Shown here in pieces: positions 26,117 through 34,461 of a stretch of DNA of 64,000 nt. The stretch comes from Verrucomicrobiota bacterium. Its GTDB lineage: Bacteria > Verrucomicrobiota > Verrucomicrobiia > Opitutales > Opitutaceae. The stretch covers positions 62,001-126,000 of the forward strand of contig JAEYUW010000047.1 of assembly GCA_023432225.1 (NCBI GenBank). The letters run 5' to 3'. Made by a program: the position numbers and the translations under genes. The notes below the pieces were generated by a model. That model saw nothing but the letters and a program-made list of their open reading frames with translations. It was not told where the DNA came from and searched no databases. How positions within the stretch are numbered: position 1 is the stretch's first letter; each line of letters opens with the position of its first letter.

Positions 26117-27148
26117 AATACCAAGTCCTATCGAGTCGGCATCGTCGGCGCCACCGGAGCAGTCGGTCAAGAACTGATCGGCCTGCTGCAGGCGCGCCAG
26201 TTTCCGCTCGCGGAGCTGAGGCTCATGGCCTCCGCGCGCTCCGTGGGCCGCGTCGTCGAGTTCGCCGGAAAAAAACTCAGCGTGATCGAGGCGAAGCCCG
26301 AGGCGTTCGAGGGACTCGACGTCGCGCTGTTCGCGGCCGAAGGCGCGATCGCGAAGGCGCTGGCGCCGGAGGCGGTGAAGCGCGGCTGTCTCGCGTTGGA
26401 CAAGAGCTCGGCGTTCCGCATGCGCGACGACGTGCCGCTCGTCGTGCCCGAGATCAATCTCGCCGCCACGCGCGGTCACAAAGGCATCATCGCGAGTCCG
26501 AACTGCTCCACGGCGGTCGCGCTCATGGGACTTTATCCGTTGCACCAGCTCTTCGGGCTGAAGCGCGTGTTTTTCTCCACTTACCAATCTGTCTCCGGCA
26601 CGGGTGCGGATGCGATCGATGAACTCGAGGCGCAGACGCAGGCCTACGCAAAGGGCCAGCCGCTGCCGCGCGCGGTTTATCCCTACCAGATTTTCCAGAA
26701 TCTGATTCCGCACATCGATTCGTTCGGCGCCGACGGTTACACCGGTGAGGAGACGAAGATGCGCGAAGAGAGCCGCAAGATCATGGGCCTGCCGGCGCTG
26801 AAGGTCTCCGCGACGTGCGTGCGCGTGCCGGTCGTGCGCGCGCATTCGGTGTCCGTGAACGCCGAGTTCGAGCGACCCGTCGATGTCGCCGCGGCGCGCG
26901 CGGCGATCGCGAAGTTCGACGGCGCCGAACTCGTCGACGACGTGGCGAACAAACTTTACCCGACGCCGCTCGACTTCAGCCGGAAGGTGAAGTGCGGGGT
27001 CGGCCGCGTGCGCGTCGATACGGCGTGGGAGAACGGTTTGGCGTTCTGGGTCGCGGGCGACAACCTCTGGAAGGGCGCCGCGCTCAACTCGATCCAGATC
27101 GCCGAGGCGATGATCCGCGCGGGCATTCCGCTGAAACCCTCGGCGTGA
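26114..27148 (+). CDS. asd: Aspartate-semialdehyde dehydrogenase
   Basis: The 344-aa enzyme reduces aspartyl phosphate to aspartate semialdehyde with NADPH, the branch point to lysine/diaminopimelate, threonine and methionine. Visible are the NADP-binding N-terminus (YRVGIVGATGAVGQELIGLL), the catalytic SPNCSTAVALMG (Cys131) and the C-terminal dimerisation part with RVPVVRAHSVSVNAEFERPV. The length is normal. Its product feeds diaminopimelate synthesis, so its position beside a peptidoglycan crosslinking enzyme is functionally sensible, though not proof of co-regulation. Confidence 0.95.
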   Translation: MNTKSYRVGIVGATGAVGQELIGLLQARQFPLAELRLMASARSVGRVVEFAGKKLSVIEAKPEAFEGLDVALFAAEGAIAKALAPEAVKRGCLALDKSSAFRMRDDVPLVVPEINLAATRGHKGIIASPNCSTAVALMGLYPLHQLFGLKRVFFSTYQSVSGTGADAIDELEAQTQAYAKGQPLPRAVYPYQIFQNLIPHIDSFGADGYTGEETKMREESRKIMGLPALKVSATCVRVPVVRAHSVSVNAEFERPVDVAAARAAIAKFDGAELVDDVANKLYPTPLDFSRKVKCGVGRVRVDTAWENGLAFWVAGDNLWKGAALNSIQIAEAMIRAGIPLKPSA

Positions 27149-27151
27149 GGG

Positions 27152-27212
27152 TGAGGTGGCGCGGGTTGACCTCAACCCGCTCGGAACGCGTTGAGGTCAA
27201 CGCGTTCCACCC
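27152..27212. repeat. Composite intergenic palindrome
   Basis: GGTGGCGCGGGTTGACCTCAACCCGC is followed by AACGCGTTGAGGTCAACGCGTT and then CCACC. There are two hairpins inside an outer GGTGG/CCACC pair, the same two-hairpin plan as the GTAGG family but with different stems. It lies just after asd. Confidence 0.6.
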
Positions 27213-27297
27213 GCAAGCCGCGCGATTTCGCCGACAAACCCCGCGCCGGCTTTCTCCTTGCGAGGGGTAGGTCGCTGCCGTTTCGTCTCCGGATTCC

Positions 27298-27374
27298 GGA
27301 CGCTTAGCTCAGTTGGTTAGAGCATCTCGTTTACACCGAGAGGGTCGGGGGTTCGAGTCCCTCAGCGTCCACCA
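27298..27374 (+). tRNA. tRNA-Val (TAC)
   Basis: The 77-nt cloverleaf has acceptor GGACGCT/AGCGTCC, D-arm AGCTC..GAGC, anticodon stem CTCGT/ACGAG-like around loop TTTACAC (anticodon TAC), T-arm GGGGG TTCGAGT CCCTC, and encoded CCA. It ends 14 bp before the hemC start codon. Confidence 0.95.
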
Positions 27375-27388
27375 GTCGACTTTCCCGC

Positions 27389-28234
27389 ATGAAACTCCTC
27401 CTCGCCACCCGCAAAAGCCCGCTCGCGCTCGCGCAGACCAACATGGTCGCGGCGCGCTTCGCCGAAAAGCTGGGCGCCGAATGCGAACTGCTCAAAATCG
27501 TCACGACCGGCGATCGCCAAACCGATTGGTCGCTAATCAAGCAGGGCGGCAAGGGACTCTTCACCGCCGAACTCGAGCAGGCCTTGCTGCGCGGCGACGC
27601 GCACGCCGCCGTGCACAGCTGCAAGGATCTGCCGGGCGAAAATCCCGCCGGTCTCACGGTGGCGGGTTTCCTGCCACGTGAACTGACGCACGACGTGCTG
27701 GTGCTGCGCGACGGCGTGACGACACCCGCGACGATTGGATCGAGCAGCCCGCGCCGGCAGTTGCAGATCGCGAAGCTTTTCCCGGGCGTGAAGTTCACCG
27801 AGATCCGCGGCAACGTGGACACGCGCCTCAAGAAGATCGCGCAGGGCGACGCGGACGCGACGATCCTCGCTGCAGCTGGCATGCGCCGCCTGGGCATCCA
27901 CAGCTGGCCGGGCGTCACGTTCCGTTCGTTGAAGTTCGAGGAAAGCGTGCCCGCAGTCGGGCAGGGCGCCATCGCGATCCAGTGCCGCACCGATCTTGCC
28001 GCGCAGCTCGCGCCGGCGCTCGATGCGGCGACGTTCCGCAACGTGACGCTCGAGCGCGCGTTTCAGGCGCAGATCGGCGGCGGTTGCCAGGTCGCCTTCG
28101 CGGCGCACGCGACGGACGACACGCTGCATTTTTTCCACGAGCGCACGGGCATCCGCCGCTTCCCGCTCACGACGGCCGATTTTGCCGCGCCGCAGGAAAC
28201 GGCCACACGCATCTTGAAGGAGCTCGGTTTCTGA
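27389..28234 (+). CDS. hemC: Hydroxymethylbilane synthase (porphobilinogen deaminase)
   Basis: The 281-aa enzyme joins four porphobilinogens into hydroxymethylbilane in heme biosynthesis. It begins KLLLATRKSPLALAQTNMVA. The family signature AAVHSCKDLPGENPAG and the Arg-rich SSSPRRQLQIAKLFPG are present, and the dipyrromethane-cofactor cysteine is Cys233 in the GGGCQVAFAAH motif. It is somewhat shorter than the usual 300-310 aa at the C-terminus but complete in motifs. With hemD 139 bp downstream it forms the expected pair. A 14-bp gap from tRNA-Val suggests co-transcription with the tRNA. Confidence 0.95.
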   Translation: MKLLLATRKSPLALAQTNMVAARFAEKLGAECELLKIVTTGDRQTDWSLIKQGGKGLFTAELEQALLRGDAHAAVHSCKDLPGENPAGLTVAGFLPRELTHDVLVLRDGVTTPATIGSSSPRRQLQIAKLFPGVKFTEIRGNVDTRLKKIAQGDADATILAAAGMRRLGIHSWPGVTFRSLKFEESVPAVGQGAIAIQCRTDLAAQLAPALDAATFRNVTLERAFQAQIGGGCQVAFAAHATDDTLHFFHERTGIRRFPLTTADFAAPQETATRILKELGF

Positions 28235-28266
28235 TGGCGATTTGCCGTCAGACTGTCGCGACGAAC

Positions 28267-28335
28267 GTAGGGCCGGTCTTCGACCGGCCCGAGAAAACGC
28301 GCGTATCGTTTGGGCCGGTTAAAAACCGGCCCTAC
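28267..28335. repeat. GTAGG-type double palindrome between hemC and hemD
   Basis: GTAGGGCCGGTC-TTCG-ACCGGCCC, a spacer of about 25 bp, then GGGCCGGTT-AAAA-ACCGGCCCTAC. Each half is a hairpin, and the GTAGGGCC/GGCCCTAC ends also pair. In a presumed hemC-hemD transcript it would fold between the two cistrons. Confidence 0.75.
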
Positions 28336-28373
28336 GCCGAAGGGCTCCGCGCGTTCTGCATCAGATTTCGATA

Positions 28374-29180
28374 ATGTCCACCAAAGCAAAGTCCTCCTCC
28401 CCGCCGCTCGCCGGCCGTCGTATTGTTGTCACCCGTCCGCGCGAGCAGGCCGCCGAGTGGCGCGCGCAACTCGAGGCGCAGGGCGCCGAGGTGATCGAAC
28501 TGCCACTCATCCAGGTTACGAAACACTACGACAAGCAGACGCTCGTCGAGATCTTCACCGAGCTGACGCAATACGAGTGGCTCGTCTTCACCAGCGCGAA
28601 CGGTGCGCGATTCTTCTTCGAGGAGTTCCTCAAGGGGTTTGAAGACATCCGGGCGCTCGGTCTCGTGCGTATCGCCGTCGTCGGCGAAGCGACCGCCGAA
28701 GTGATTCGCGGTCTGCACCTGCGCGTCGAACTTCAGCCGAAGAAGGCGAATGCGGAGGAACTCGCGCAAGCGATGATCGAGCGCGAATCAATCGACAGCG
28801 CCAAGGTTCTTGTCGTCACCGGCAATCTCAACCGCGACACGCTCGTCGAGAAACTCCACGAGGCGCGCGCCATCGTCGACACGCTCCCGATCTACAAAAC
28901 GGAGGAAACCGATCTCGCGAAGGACCCGGTCGCGGGCGATTTCCGGGCGAAGGGCGCCGATGCGATCTTGTTCGCCAGCCCGAGCGCCGCGCAGTCGTTC
29001 TTCGATCAGGCCGGCGCGCTGAAGCTCAGTGCGAAGGCGAAGCGTCCGCTCTCCGGCAGCATCGGCGCCACGACGACGGCCACGATGAAGCAGCTCGGCT
29101 TGCCGGTCGATTTCGAGGCCGCGCAAGCGAACCTCGGTTCGTTCGTCGAGGCGCTCACGAACAAACTCTCCCGCGGATAA
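28374..29180 (+). CDS. hemD: Uroporphyrinogen-III synthase
   Basis: The 268-aa protein has the two-lobed HemD pattern: RRIVVTRPREQAAEWRAQLE at the start, YEWLVFTSANGARFFFEEFL, VVGEATAEVIR, the second lobe VLVVTGNLNRDTLVEKL and DAILFASPSAAQSFFDQ, and SGSIGATTTATMKQLGLPVD near the end. It closes hydroxymethylbilane to uroporphyrinogen III, directly after HemC in the pathway. HemD sequences diverge strongly, but fold landmarks plus the hemC neighbour make the call secure. Confidence 0.9.
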   Translation: MSTKAKSSSPPLAGRRIVVTRPREQAAEWRAQLEAQGAEVIELPLIQVTKHYDKQTLVEIFTELTQYEWLVFTSANGARFFFEEFLKGFEDIRALGLVRIAVVGEATAEVIRGLHLRVELQPKKANAEELAQAMIERESIDSAKVLVVTGNLNRDTLVEKLHEARAIVDTLPIYKTEETDLAKDPVAGDFRAKGADAILFASPSAAQSFFDQAGALKLSAKAKRPLSGSIGATTTATMKQLGLPVDFEAAQANLGSFVEALTNKLSRG

Positions 29181-29183
29181 CAC

Positions 29184-29250
29184 GGATGTCTGCGGATAAA
29201 GTTTTGCCGTATCCGCGACCATCCGCGTAATCAGCGGAGAATTTCTCTTT
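29184..29250. repeat. Short GCGGAT-rich intergenic repeat
   Basis: The 73-bp gap after hemD contains repeated GCGGATAA, ATCCGCG and AGCGGAGAA words (GCGGATAACACGGATG, then ATCCGCGACCATCCGCGTAA), giving imperfect inverted and direct repeats. It is a low-complexity intergenic sequence without obvious coding content. Confidence 0.4.
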
Positions 29251-29253
29251 TTC

Positions 29254-30354
29254 ATGAAAGTTCCGTTCCTCGATCTGAAGCCCCAGCATCAAGCGATTCG
29301 CGACGAGGTTCTCGCCGCGCTGGCCGCCACCTACGACGCCACGCGGTTCTGCCTCGGCAAGGACGTCGAGGATTTCGAGAAGGGCTTCAGCGCGAAGTTC
29401 GGCTACGCGCGCACGCTCGGCATGAACAGCGGCACTTCGCCGCTGCACATCGGTTCGCTTTGCGGCGGCTTCGGGCCCGGCGACGAGGTGATCACGACGC
29501 CGTTCACGTTCGCGTCGAGCTGCTGGGGCATCAGCTACGTCGGCGCGAAGCCGGTGTTCGTCGACATCGATCCGGACACCTGGTGCATCAGCCCGGAGGC
29601 GATCGAGAAAGCGATCACGCCGCGCACGAAGGGCATCGTCGTCGTGCACATTTTTGGCCAGCCCGCGCGGATGGACGAGATCATGGCCATCGCGGCGAAG
29701 CACAAACTGTTCGTCGTCGAGGACTGCGCGCAGGCCGTCGGCGCGCGCTACAAGGGCACGCCGGTCGGCGCCATCGGTGACTGCGGCACGTTCAGCTTTT
29801 ATCCGACGAAGAATCTCGGCGGGTGCGGCGAGGGCGGCGCATTCGTCTCGAAGCATGCGGCGGTGATGGACAAGGCGCAGCTGTTGCGCGTGCACGGCTC
29901 GCCGAAGCGCTATCTGCACACGGAAGTCGGCTTCAACTTCCGCATGGACGGCTTCCAGGGCGCGATTCTCAACATCAAGTTGAAGCACATCGATGCCTAC
30001 ACTGCGCGCCGTCGCGCGATCGCCGCGCAGTATCGCGCGGGAATCAAGAACCCCGCCGTCACGCTGCCCGTCGTGCCCGCGCACGGCGAGAGCGTGTGGC
30101 ACCAGTTCACGATTCTGCACGAGCGCCGCGAGGCGTTGCGCGCGCACCTCGACCAGCAGGGCGTGGGCACCGACATCATTTATCCCGGACCGATGCACCT
30201 GCAGCCGTGCTACGCGGCGCTCGGCTACGCGAAGGGCAGTTTGCCGGTGGCGGAGTTCACGAGCGAGCGTTGCGTCAGCCTGCCGATTTTTCCGGAGCTG
30301 ACGGACGAACAGGTCGCGCACGTGATCGCGGCGGTCAACTCGTTCGCGGGGTGA
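29254..30354 (+). CDS. DegT/DnrJ/EryC1/StrS-family PLP aminotransferase
   Basis: The 366-aa sugar-aminotransferase-type enzyme starts KVPFLDLKPQHQAIRDEVL. The PLP lysine is Lys186 in TFSFYPTKNLGGCGEGGAFV. The phosphate- and substrate-loop stretches SGTSPLHIGSLCGGFGPGDE and VVHIFGQPARMDEIM are present, as is GVGTDIIYPGPMHLQPCYAA near the C-terminus. The family transfers an amino group from glutamate to keto-sugar nucleotides for cell-surface polysaccharides; the exact sugar is not readable. No sugar-modifying genes adjoin it, but glycosyltransferase and NDP-sugar genes occur elsewhere in the window. Confidence 0.9.
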   Translation: MKVPFLDLKPQHQAIRDEVLAALAATYDATRFCLGKDVEDFEKGFSAKFGYARTLGMNSGTSPLHIGSLCGGFGPGDEVITTPFTFASSCWGISYVGAKPVFVDIDPDTWCISPEAIEKAITPRTKGIVVVHIFGQPARMDEIMAIAAKHKLFVVEDCAQAVGARYKGTPVGAIGDCGTFSFYPTKNLGGCGEGGAFVSKHAAVMDKAQLLRVHGSPKRYLHTEVGFNFRMDGFQGAILNIKLKHIDAYTARRRAIAAQYRAGIKNPAVTLPVVPAHGESVWHQFTILHERREALRAHLDQQGVGTDIIYPGPMHLQPCYAALGYAKGSLPVAEFTSERCVSLPIFPELTDEQVAHVIAAVNSFAG

Positions 30355-30393
30355 CGATGAGGACAGCCGCTCTGAGCTGCGATGCCCTTGGGC

Positions 30394-30460
30394 GTAGGGC
30401 CGGTCTGCGACCGGCCCGGATGCGTCGTGACCGTGTGGGCCAGTCAGAGACTGGCCCTAC
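30394..30460. repeat. GTAGG-type double palindrome
   Basis: GTAGGGCCGGTC-TGCG-ACCGGCCC, a spacer of about 22 bp, then GGCCAGTC-AGA-GACTGGCCCTAC. The first hairpin matches the copies at 28267 and 61511 nearly exactly and the second matches the end of the copy at 61511. It lies 12 bp before the trpF start. Confidence 0.75.
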
Positions 30461-30471
30461 TTTCGCGGCGC

Positions 30472-31116
30472 ATGATTAACCACGTTCACCTCAAAATCTG
30501 CGGCCTCACCTCGGCCGCGGACGCTCATGCTGCCGCCGCGATCGGCGCGGACTATCTGGGCTTCGTGCTGCATCCGGCTTCGCCGCGACACATCACGCTC
30601 GAGAAATTCGCGGCGCTGTGCCCGGAGCTGCCGGCGCTGCCGAAGGTGGGGGTGATGGTTTACTCGGATATGGCCGCGATGGAGCAGGCGCGCGATGCGG
30701 GCTTCGATTTCATCCAGCTGCATTTCCCGAACGAAACGCCGTTCTTCGAGGCGGCGCTGTGGACGGACATCATCCCGCCGCAGAAACTCTGGCTCGCGCC
30801 GCGCGTGCCGCCGGGCAAGGAGCTCGATCCGTGCTTCGTGCCGCTGGCGGACACGTTTCTCCTCGATGCCTACGATCCGAACCAGCACGGCGGCACCGGC
30901 AAGACGGGCGACTGGTCGGCGTTCGCGTGGCTGCAGGGCAAATTCAAGAAAGTGCGCTGGGTGCTCGCGGGTGGCTTGAAGCCGGAGAACATCCGCGAGG
31001 CGATCGCGAAGAGTCACGCGAAGTTCGTCGACGTGAACAGCGGCGTCGAGGCGTCGCCGGGCGTGAAGGATCACGCGAAACTGGCGGCGCTGGCCGCGGC
31101 GTTGCGCGGGGAGTGA
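30472..31116 (+). CDS. trpF: Phosphoribosylanthranilate isomerase
   Basis: The start is the ATG at 30472 (MINHVHLKICGLTSAADAHA); upstream codons belong to the palindrome. The 214-aa TIM-barrel enzyme has the signature HLKICGLT, YLGFVLHPASPRHI, FIQLHFPNE, LLDAYDPNQHGGTGKTGDW and WVLAGGLKPENIREAI with VDVNSGVEASPGVKD. It performs the third step from anthranilate in tryptophan synthesis. It stands alone here without other trp genes. Confidence 0.93.
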   Translation: MINHVHLKICGLTSAADAHAAAAIGADYLGFVLHPASPRHITLEKFAALCPELPALPKVGVMVYSDMAAMEQARDAGFDFIQLHFPNETPFFEAALWTDIIPPQKLWLAPRVPPGKELDPCFVPLADTFLLDAYDPNQHGGTGKTGDWSAFAWLQGKFKKVRWVLAGGLKPENIREAIAKSHAKFVDVNSGVEASPGVKDHAKLAALAAALRGE

Positions 31117-31127
31117 AGCGGCGAACG

Positions 31128-31152
31128 AGTTGCCCGCAAGCGGGCCACCTAC
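31128..31152. repeat. Intergenic palindrome (GTTGCCCGC core)
   Basis: GAGTTGCCCGC-AA-GCGGGCCACCTAC is the same plan as the copy at 1495-1521: a GAGTTG..C..C hairpin ending CTAC. It lies 11 bp after trpF. Confidence 0.5.
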
Positions 31153-31218
31153 TTCGCGGCGGATCAACCAGAGTCGTTTCCGGACGAGTAGGAAAATACG
31201 GCAGCCGTTCGGCGGAAG

Positions 31219-31271
31219 GTAGGGCGGACCGTCGTCGGTGAGCCGCGGCTCGGCGGGACGCCTCGCCCTAC
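31219..31271. repeat. GTAGG-type palindrome
   Basis: GTAGGGCG at one end and CGCCCTAC at the other, with an internal GCGG/CCGC-rich region, forming a long imperfect hairpin. It lies in the gap between trpF and the convergent acetylesterase gene. Confidence 0.65.
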
Positions 31272-31303
31272 CACATAACGGCCGCGCTAAAATTTCGACG
31301 GCG

Positions 31304-32545
31304 CTAGTTTCCCGCGATCGTCTCGTCCGTGCGCGTCGGGCTCGGAGGCAGCGGGAGCGCGTCGAGTGGCGGTGGCGTGCGCGGATCGAGGCCGGAGAAA
31401 TCGGCGGCGAGGTGGGCGGCGAGAGCGGGAGCTTGGCGCTTGATTGCGTCGGCGATGCACGCGGCGAGAACGTAGGCGCCGTAGGAGTTGTGGTGTGTGG
31501 CGTCCTTGCCGCCGTCGTTGAAGGCGAGCGGCGCGCGCGTCGGGCCGAGTGCTTCGTAAAACGCCGCACTCGCCGCGCGAAGGTCGACGCACGGGATGTT
31601 TTCTTCGGCGGCGACTTGTTGCACAACCATCGGATAGTCGCCGTGCGTCGTGCGGATTTTCCCTTCGGGCGTGAAGGTGCGGCGCTCGGGCGAGGTGACT
31701 AGGACCGGTTGCACACCGCGGAGCTTGGCCTCGGCGATGAACGCTTTCAGGTAGGCGCGGAAGGTGGTGTGCGGTTCGGCGTAGGTCTGCGGCCAGTTGG
31801 CTTTCTGATCGTTGTGGCCGAACTGAATCAGCATCCAGTCACCGGGCCGCACCAAGCTGAGCACCTTGGTGAGACGGTTTTCTGCGATGAAGGACTTCAT
31901 CGTCTCGCCGGACTCCGCGTGATTCGCGACGGCGATGTCGGCGCGGAAAAAGCGCGGCAGCATCTGGCCCCAACTCGCGGCGGGGTCGGAGCGCTGGTCG
32001 GTGACGGTCGAATCGCCGAGGAGAAACACGGTCGGGACGTCGACGGGTTCGATGCGAATCGAGCGCACGCGCGGCGCGGCGCCGTTGAACTCGAGGGTGA
32101 GTTTGTCGTCCCACGTGAACGAGCCTTGCTCACGCGGCTTGAGTGCGACGGTGCTGGCGCCGGGAGCGTTGGGCGGCGGAGGCGCGAGCGTGGCGTGGCG
32201 GACGTTCACGATGAACGTGCGGGTGACGAACTCGCCGGCGCGGGTGCTGACCGTTTCGAGCATCAGGCGGCGCGATTCGGCGCGCACGAGCGTCGCAGCG
32301 CACTCAGTCGCGGAACCGAGGACGACCGTGATGCGGTAGTTGCCCTCGGGCACGGTGGCCGAGAAGTAGAACGGCGCGTTGCCGTGCGGGCGCGTGCCGA
32401 GGTCGAAGCCGGCGGTGGTTTGGGGAGAAAAGGCAGAGATGCGGTCGGGCGACGTGAGGTCGAACTCGCTCGGCGTGGTAGGTGCCGCTGCAACGGAGAG
32501 CGCGAAGGCGGAAGCGGAAAGGAAGACGGTCGCGAAACGAGGCAT
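31304..32545 (-). CDS. Secreted SGNH/GDSL esterase, rhamnogalacturonan acetylesterase-like
   Basis: The 413-aa protein has a signal peptide (MPRFATVFLSASAFALSVAAA). Residues 25-160 are a beta-rich module (NAPFYFSATVPEGNYRITVV) like the non-catalytic domain before rhamnogalacturonan acetylesterases. The catalytic SGNH domain follows: FLLGDSTVTDQ (nucleophile Ser, about residue 178), MLIQFGHNDQK, and a C-terminal Asp-His pair in KDATHHNSYGAYVLA. It would remove acetyl groups from pectic side chains outside the cytoplasm. The neighbouring transporter and rhamnose mutarotase support a pectin/rhamnose role. Confidence 0.87.
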   Translation of the reverse strand: MPRFATVFLSASAFALSVAAAPTTPSEFDLTSPDRISAFSPQTTAGFDLGTRPHGNAPFYFSATVPEGNYRITVVLGSATECAATLVRAESRRLMLETVSTRAGEFVTRTFIVNVRHATLAPPPPNAPGASTVALKPREQGSFTWDDKLTLEFNGAAPRVRSIRIEPVDVPTVFLLGDSTVTDQRSDPAASWGQMLPRFFRADIAVANHAESGETMKSFIAENRLTKVLSLVRPGDWMLIQFGHNDQKANWPQTYAEPHTTFRAYLKAFIAEAKLRGVQPVLVTSPERRTFTPEGKIRTTHGDYPMVVQQVAAEENIPCVDLRAASAAFYEALGPTRAPLAFNDGGKDATHHNSYGAYVLAACIADAIKRQAPALAAHLAADFSGLDPRTPPPLDALPLPPSPTRTDETIAGN

Positions 32546-32826
32546 GGGGCGGGTGATTTATTTCACCACAGAATACACGGAATACACCGAAGGACTCATG
32601 CCAGCCAAGCCAGGGATGAGTGAGGCGCGAGAGGGGGCGAAGAGGTCCAAGGATGGGTGATGGCTTTGTGCGTGCTCGTGCTTTTGCGGCGAAAATTCTG
32701 GATGACTCGCGAGGCCTTCGACGGGTCTGGGTGATCGGCTTCTGAGTGTTCCTTGGTTGTTGACGCGGCGTTACGCGTCGCCGCTGGGGACAGCGGCGAC
32801 CACCTCGGAGATACGGCACGAGTCGA
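32546..32826. other. 281-bp gap with a short periodic ACAC/GGAATACACCGAAG repeat
   Basis: No coding sequence is seen. At 32563-32595 a run of ACACGGAATACACCGAAG-like units (TTTCACCACAGAATACACGG onwards) lies just upstream of the acetylesterase start. The rest is unique sequence with no clear terminator or promoter. It separates two minus-strand genes. Confidence 0.4.
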
Positions 32827-34173
32827 TCACACGAGTTCGCTCAGCTTCTTCGCGGCGGGGGCGAGCGGAACGAGGTTGGCGATCTCGACCGGCGCGCCGG
32901 TTTTGATCGAGCGGTTGGCCGCGATGCCGACGAGGATCGAGGCGGCGCCTTGTTCGTGGCCGGCGGAGCGGTGCCAAGGATCGGCGGGCGGAGCAGGGGA
33001 GAAGAGTTGTTCGACCATCACTTCGTCGGCGCCGCCGTGCGGGCCGGTGGCGGGCGGCATCGGGACGATGTAGCTCGGTTTGAAGTGCGGGAAGACGCGG
33101 ATCCATTCGCCTTCGGCTTCGGCGCTGCCGTGTTGCTCGAGCTTGAACTCGGAGCTGATGACGGCGCGGTTCATGTGCGAGCCGATGAACTCGTGATATT
33201 CGAGGCGGCCGCGGTCGCCGTTGAAGGTGACACGCATGCCTTCGCGCGGGCTGTAGGCAATGAGAGAATAGTTGAGCACCTGGCCGGTGCGGTAGCGGAC
33301 GAGCGCGGACATCTGGTCGTAGATGTCGATGCCGTCGCGGAAGACGTTTTGATCGCGCAGATAGCCGGTGTCTTTCTCGGCGTTGAGATAGAGTTTCTGA
33401 AAGCTCTCGCTTTCGCGGAGGTCGAGTTTGAAGGGATCGTCGCCGGTCTCAGCGCCGGTGTAGCGGGGGTAAGCCGTCCAGCGTTCGTCGCCGCGGGCGA
33501 GGGCATTTTGCTTGCCGTAGTAAACGAGTGAGCCGTGTGCGAAGACCTGGGCGGGGATGGCGTCGAGCCACCAGTTCACGAGATCGAAATGGTGCGTCGA
33601 TTTGTGAACGAGCAGGCCGCCGGATTGCGCCATGTGTGAGTGCCAGCGGCGGAAGTAGTCGGCGCCGTGCGACGTATCGAGGAGATACTCGAGGTTCACA
33701 GATTGCACGCGGCCGATCGTGCCGCCGGCGAGGAGTTCGCGGACCTTGGTGCGGAAGGGGCCCCAGCGGTAATTGAAGGCGACGCGCACGCGGCGGCCGC
33801 TCTCGCGTTGCGCGGCGAGGATGGCGGCGCATTTCTCGGCGTCGATCGTGAGCGGTTTTTCCGTGATGACGTCGCAGCCGGCGCGCAGGGCGCGGACGAT
33901 GTAGTCGTGGTGCGTGGCGTCGACCGAGCACACGATGACGATCTGCGGGCGCGTGGTGCGGAGCATCTCGTCGAACTGGGCGGGAGCGAAGGTCGGCACG
34001 GGCGCGGCGGACCAGCGCGTGGCGATGAGGTCGTTGTAGTAGGCCATTCGCGTGGGGCTCGGGTCGAGGAAAGCGACCAGCTCATTGTCCGCGCGATATT
34101 TGGCGAAGACGGGTTCGACGAAGGAAAGGGCGCGACCGCCGGTGCCGACGAGCGCGATGCGTTGGGAGGCCAT
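32827..34173 (-). CDS. Gfo/Idh/MocA-family NAD(P)-dependent oxidoreductase
   Basis: The start at 34173 (MASQRIALVGTGGRALSFVE) gives 448 aa; the longer frame upstream is not protein-like. The Rossmann motif is VGTGGRA, followed by IVCSVDATHHDYIVRALRAG and the family EKP motif (DVITEKPLTIDAEKCAAIL). The C-terminal domain holds KSTHHFDLVNWWLDAIP, the usual substrate-side His-containing helix. The family oxidises or reduces sugars and derivatives. It is divergent from the SSS transporter and shares a 288-bp control region with it, so joint regulation is likely. Confidence 0.9.
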   Translation of the reverse strand: MASQRIALVGTGGRALSFVEPVFAKYRADNELVAFLDPSPTRMAYYNDLIATRWSAAPVPTFAPAQFDEMLRTTRPQIVIVCSVDATHHDYIVRALRAGCDVITEKPLTIDAEKCAAILAAQRESGRRVRVAFNYRWGPFRTKVRELLAGGTIGRVQSVNLEYLLDTSHGADYFRRWHSHMAQSGGLLVHKSTHHFDLVNWWLDAIPAQVFAHGSLVYYGKQNALARGDERWTAYPRYTGAETGDDPFKLDLRESESFQKLYLNAEKDTGYLRDQNVFRDGIDIYDQMSALVRYRTGQVLNYSLIAYSPREGMRVTFNGDRGRLEYHEFIGSHMNRAVISSEFKLEQHGSAEAEGEWIRVFPHFKPSYIVPMPPATGPHGGADEVMVEQLFSPAPPADPWHRSAGHEQGAASILVGIAANRSIKTGAPVEIANLVPLAPAAKKLSELV

Positions 34174-34461
34174 GGGGCGAGAGATTTGCCGACTGCGACG
34201 CGGGTCGCAAGGCAGCGCAAGATTGTTGACGCTTTCCGCGAAAAGCAGACGGCCGCACGACGGACAGTTTGAGTTCGCTTGGGCGCGAGTGAAGACGCAG
34301 CGTCGGCGGATGCTGGACGCCGGACACGTCGGACTGTCAGGCTCCGGCGGCGTGGTCGCTGCGGGGGGCGGCCGTAGTTTGGTCCCGCGCTGTTGCCCCG
34401 CTTTCGAGCGAACCTCCGTTGGCTCGGTTCCGTTGCTCCGCTGTTTCACCCCTCAACTCTA

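Noticed and set aside
25562..27175. A 537-residue L,D-transpeptidase extending through asd
   Set aside because: Residues before the YkuD domain are an antisense shadow of asd; the GTG at 26113 gives a domain-sized protein.
28267..31271. CRISPR array
   Set aside because: The repeated palindromes are scattered between genes at kilobase distances, not regularly spaced with unique spacers, and no cas genes are present.
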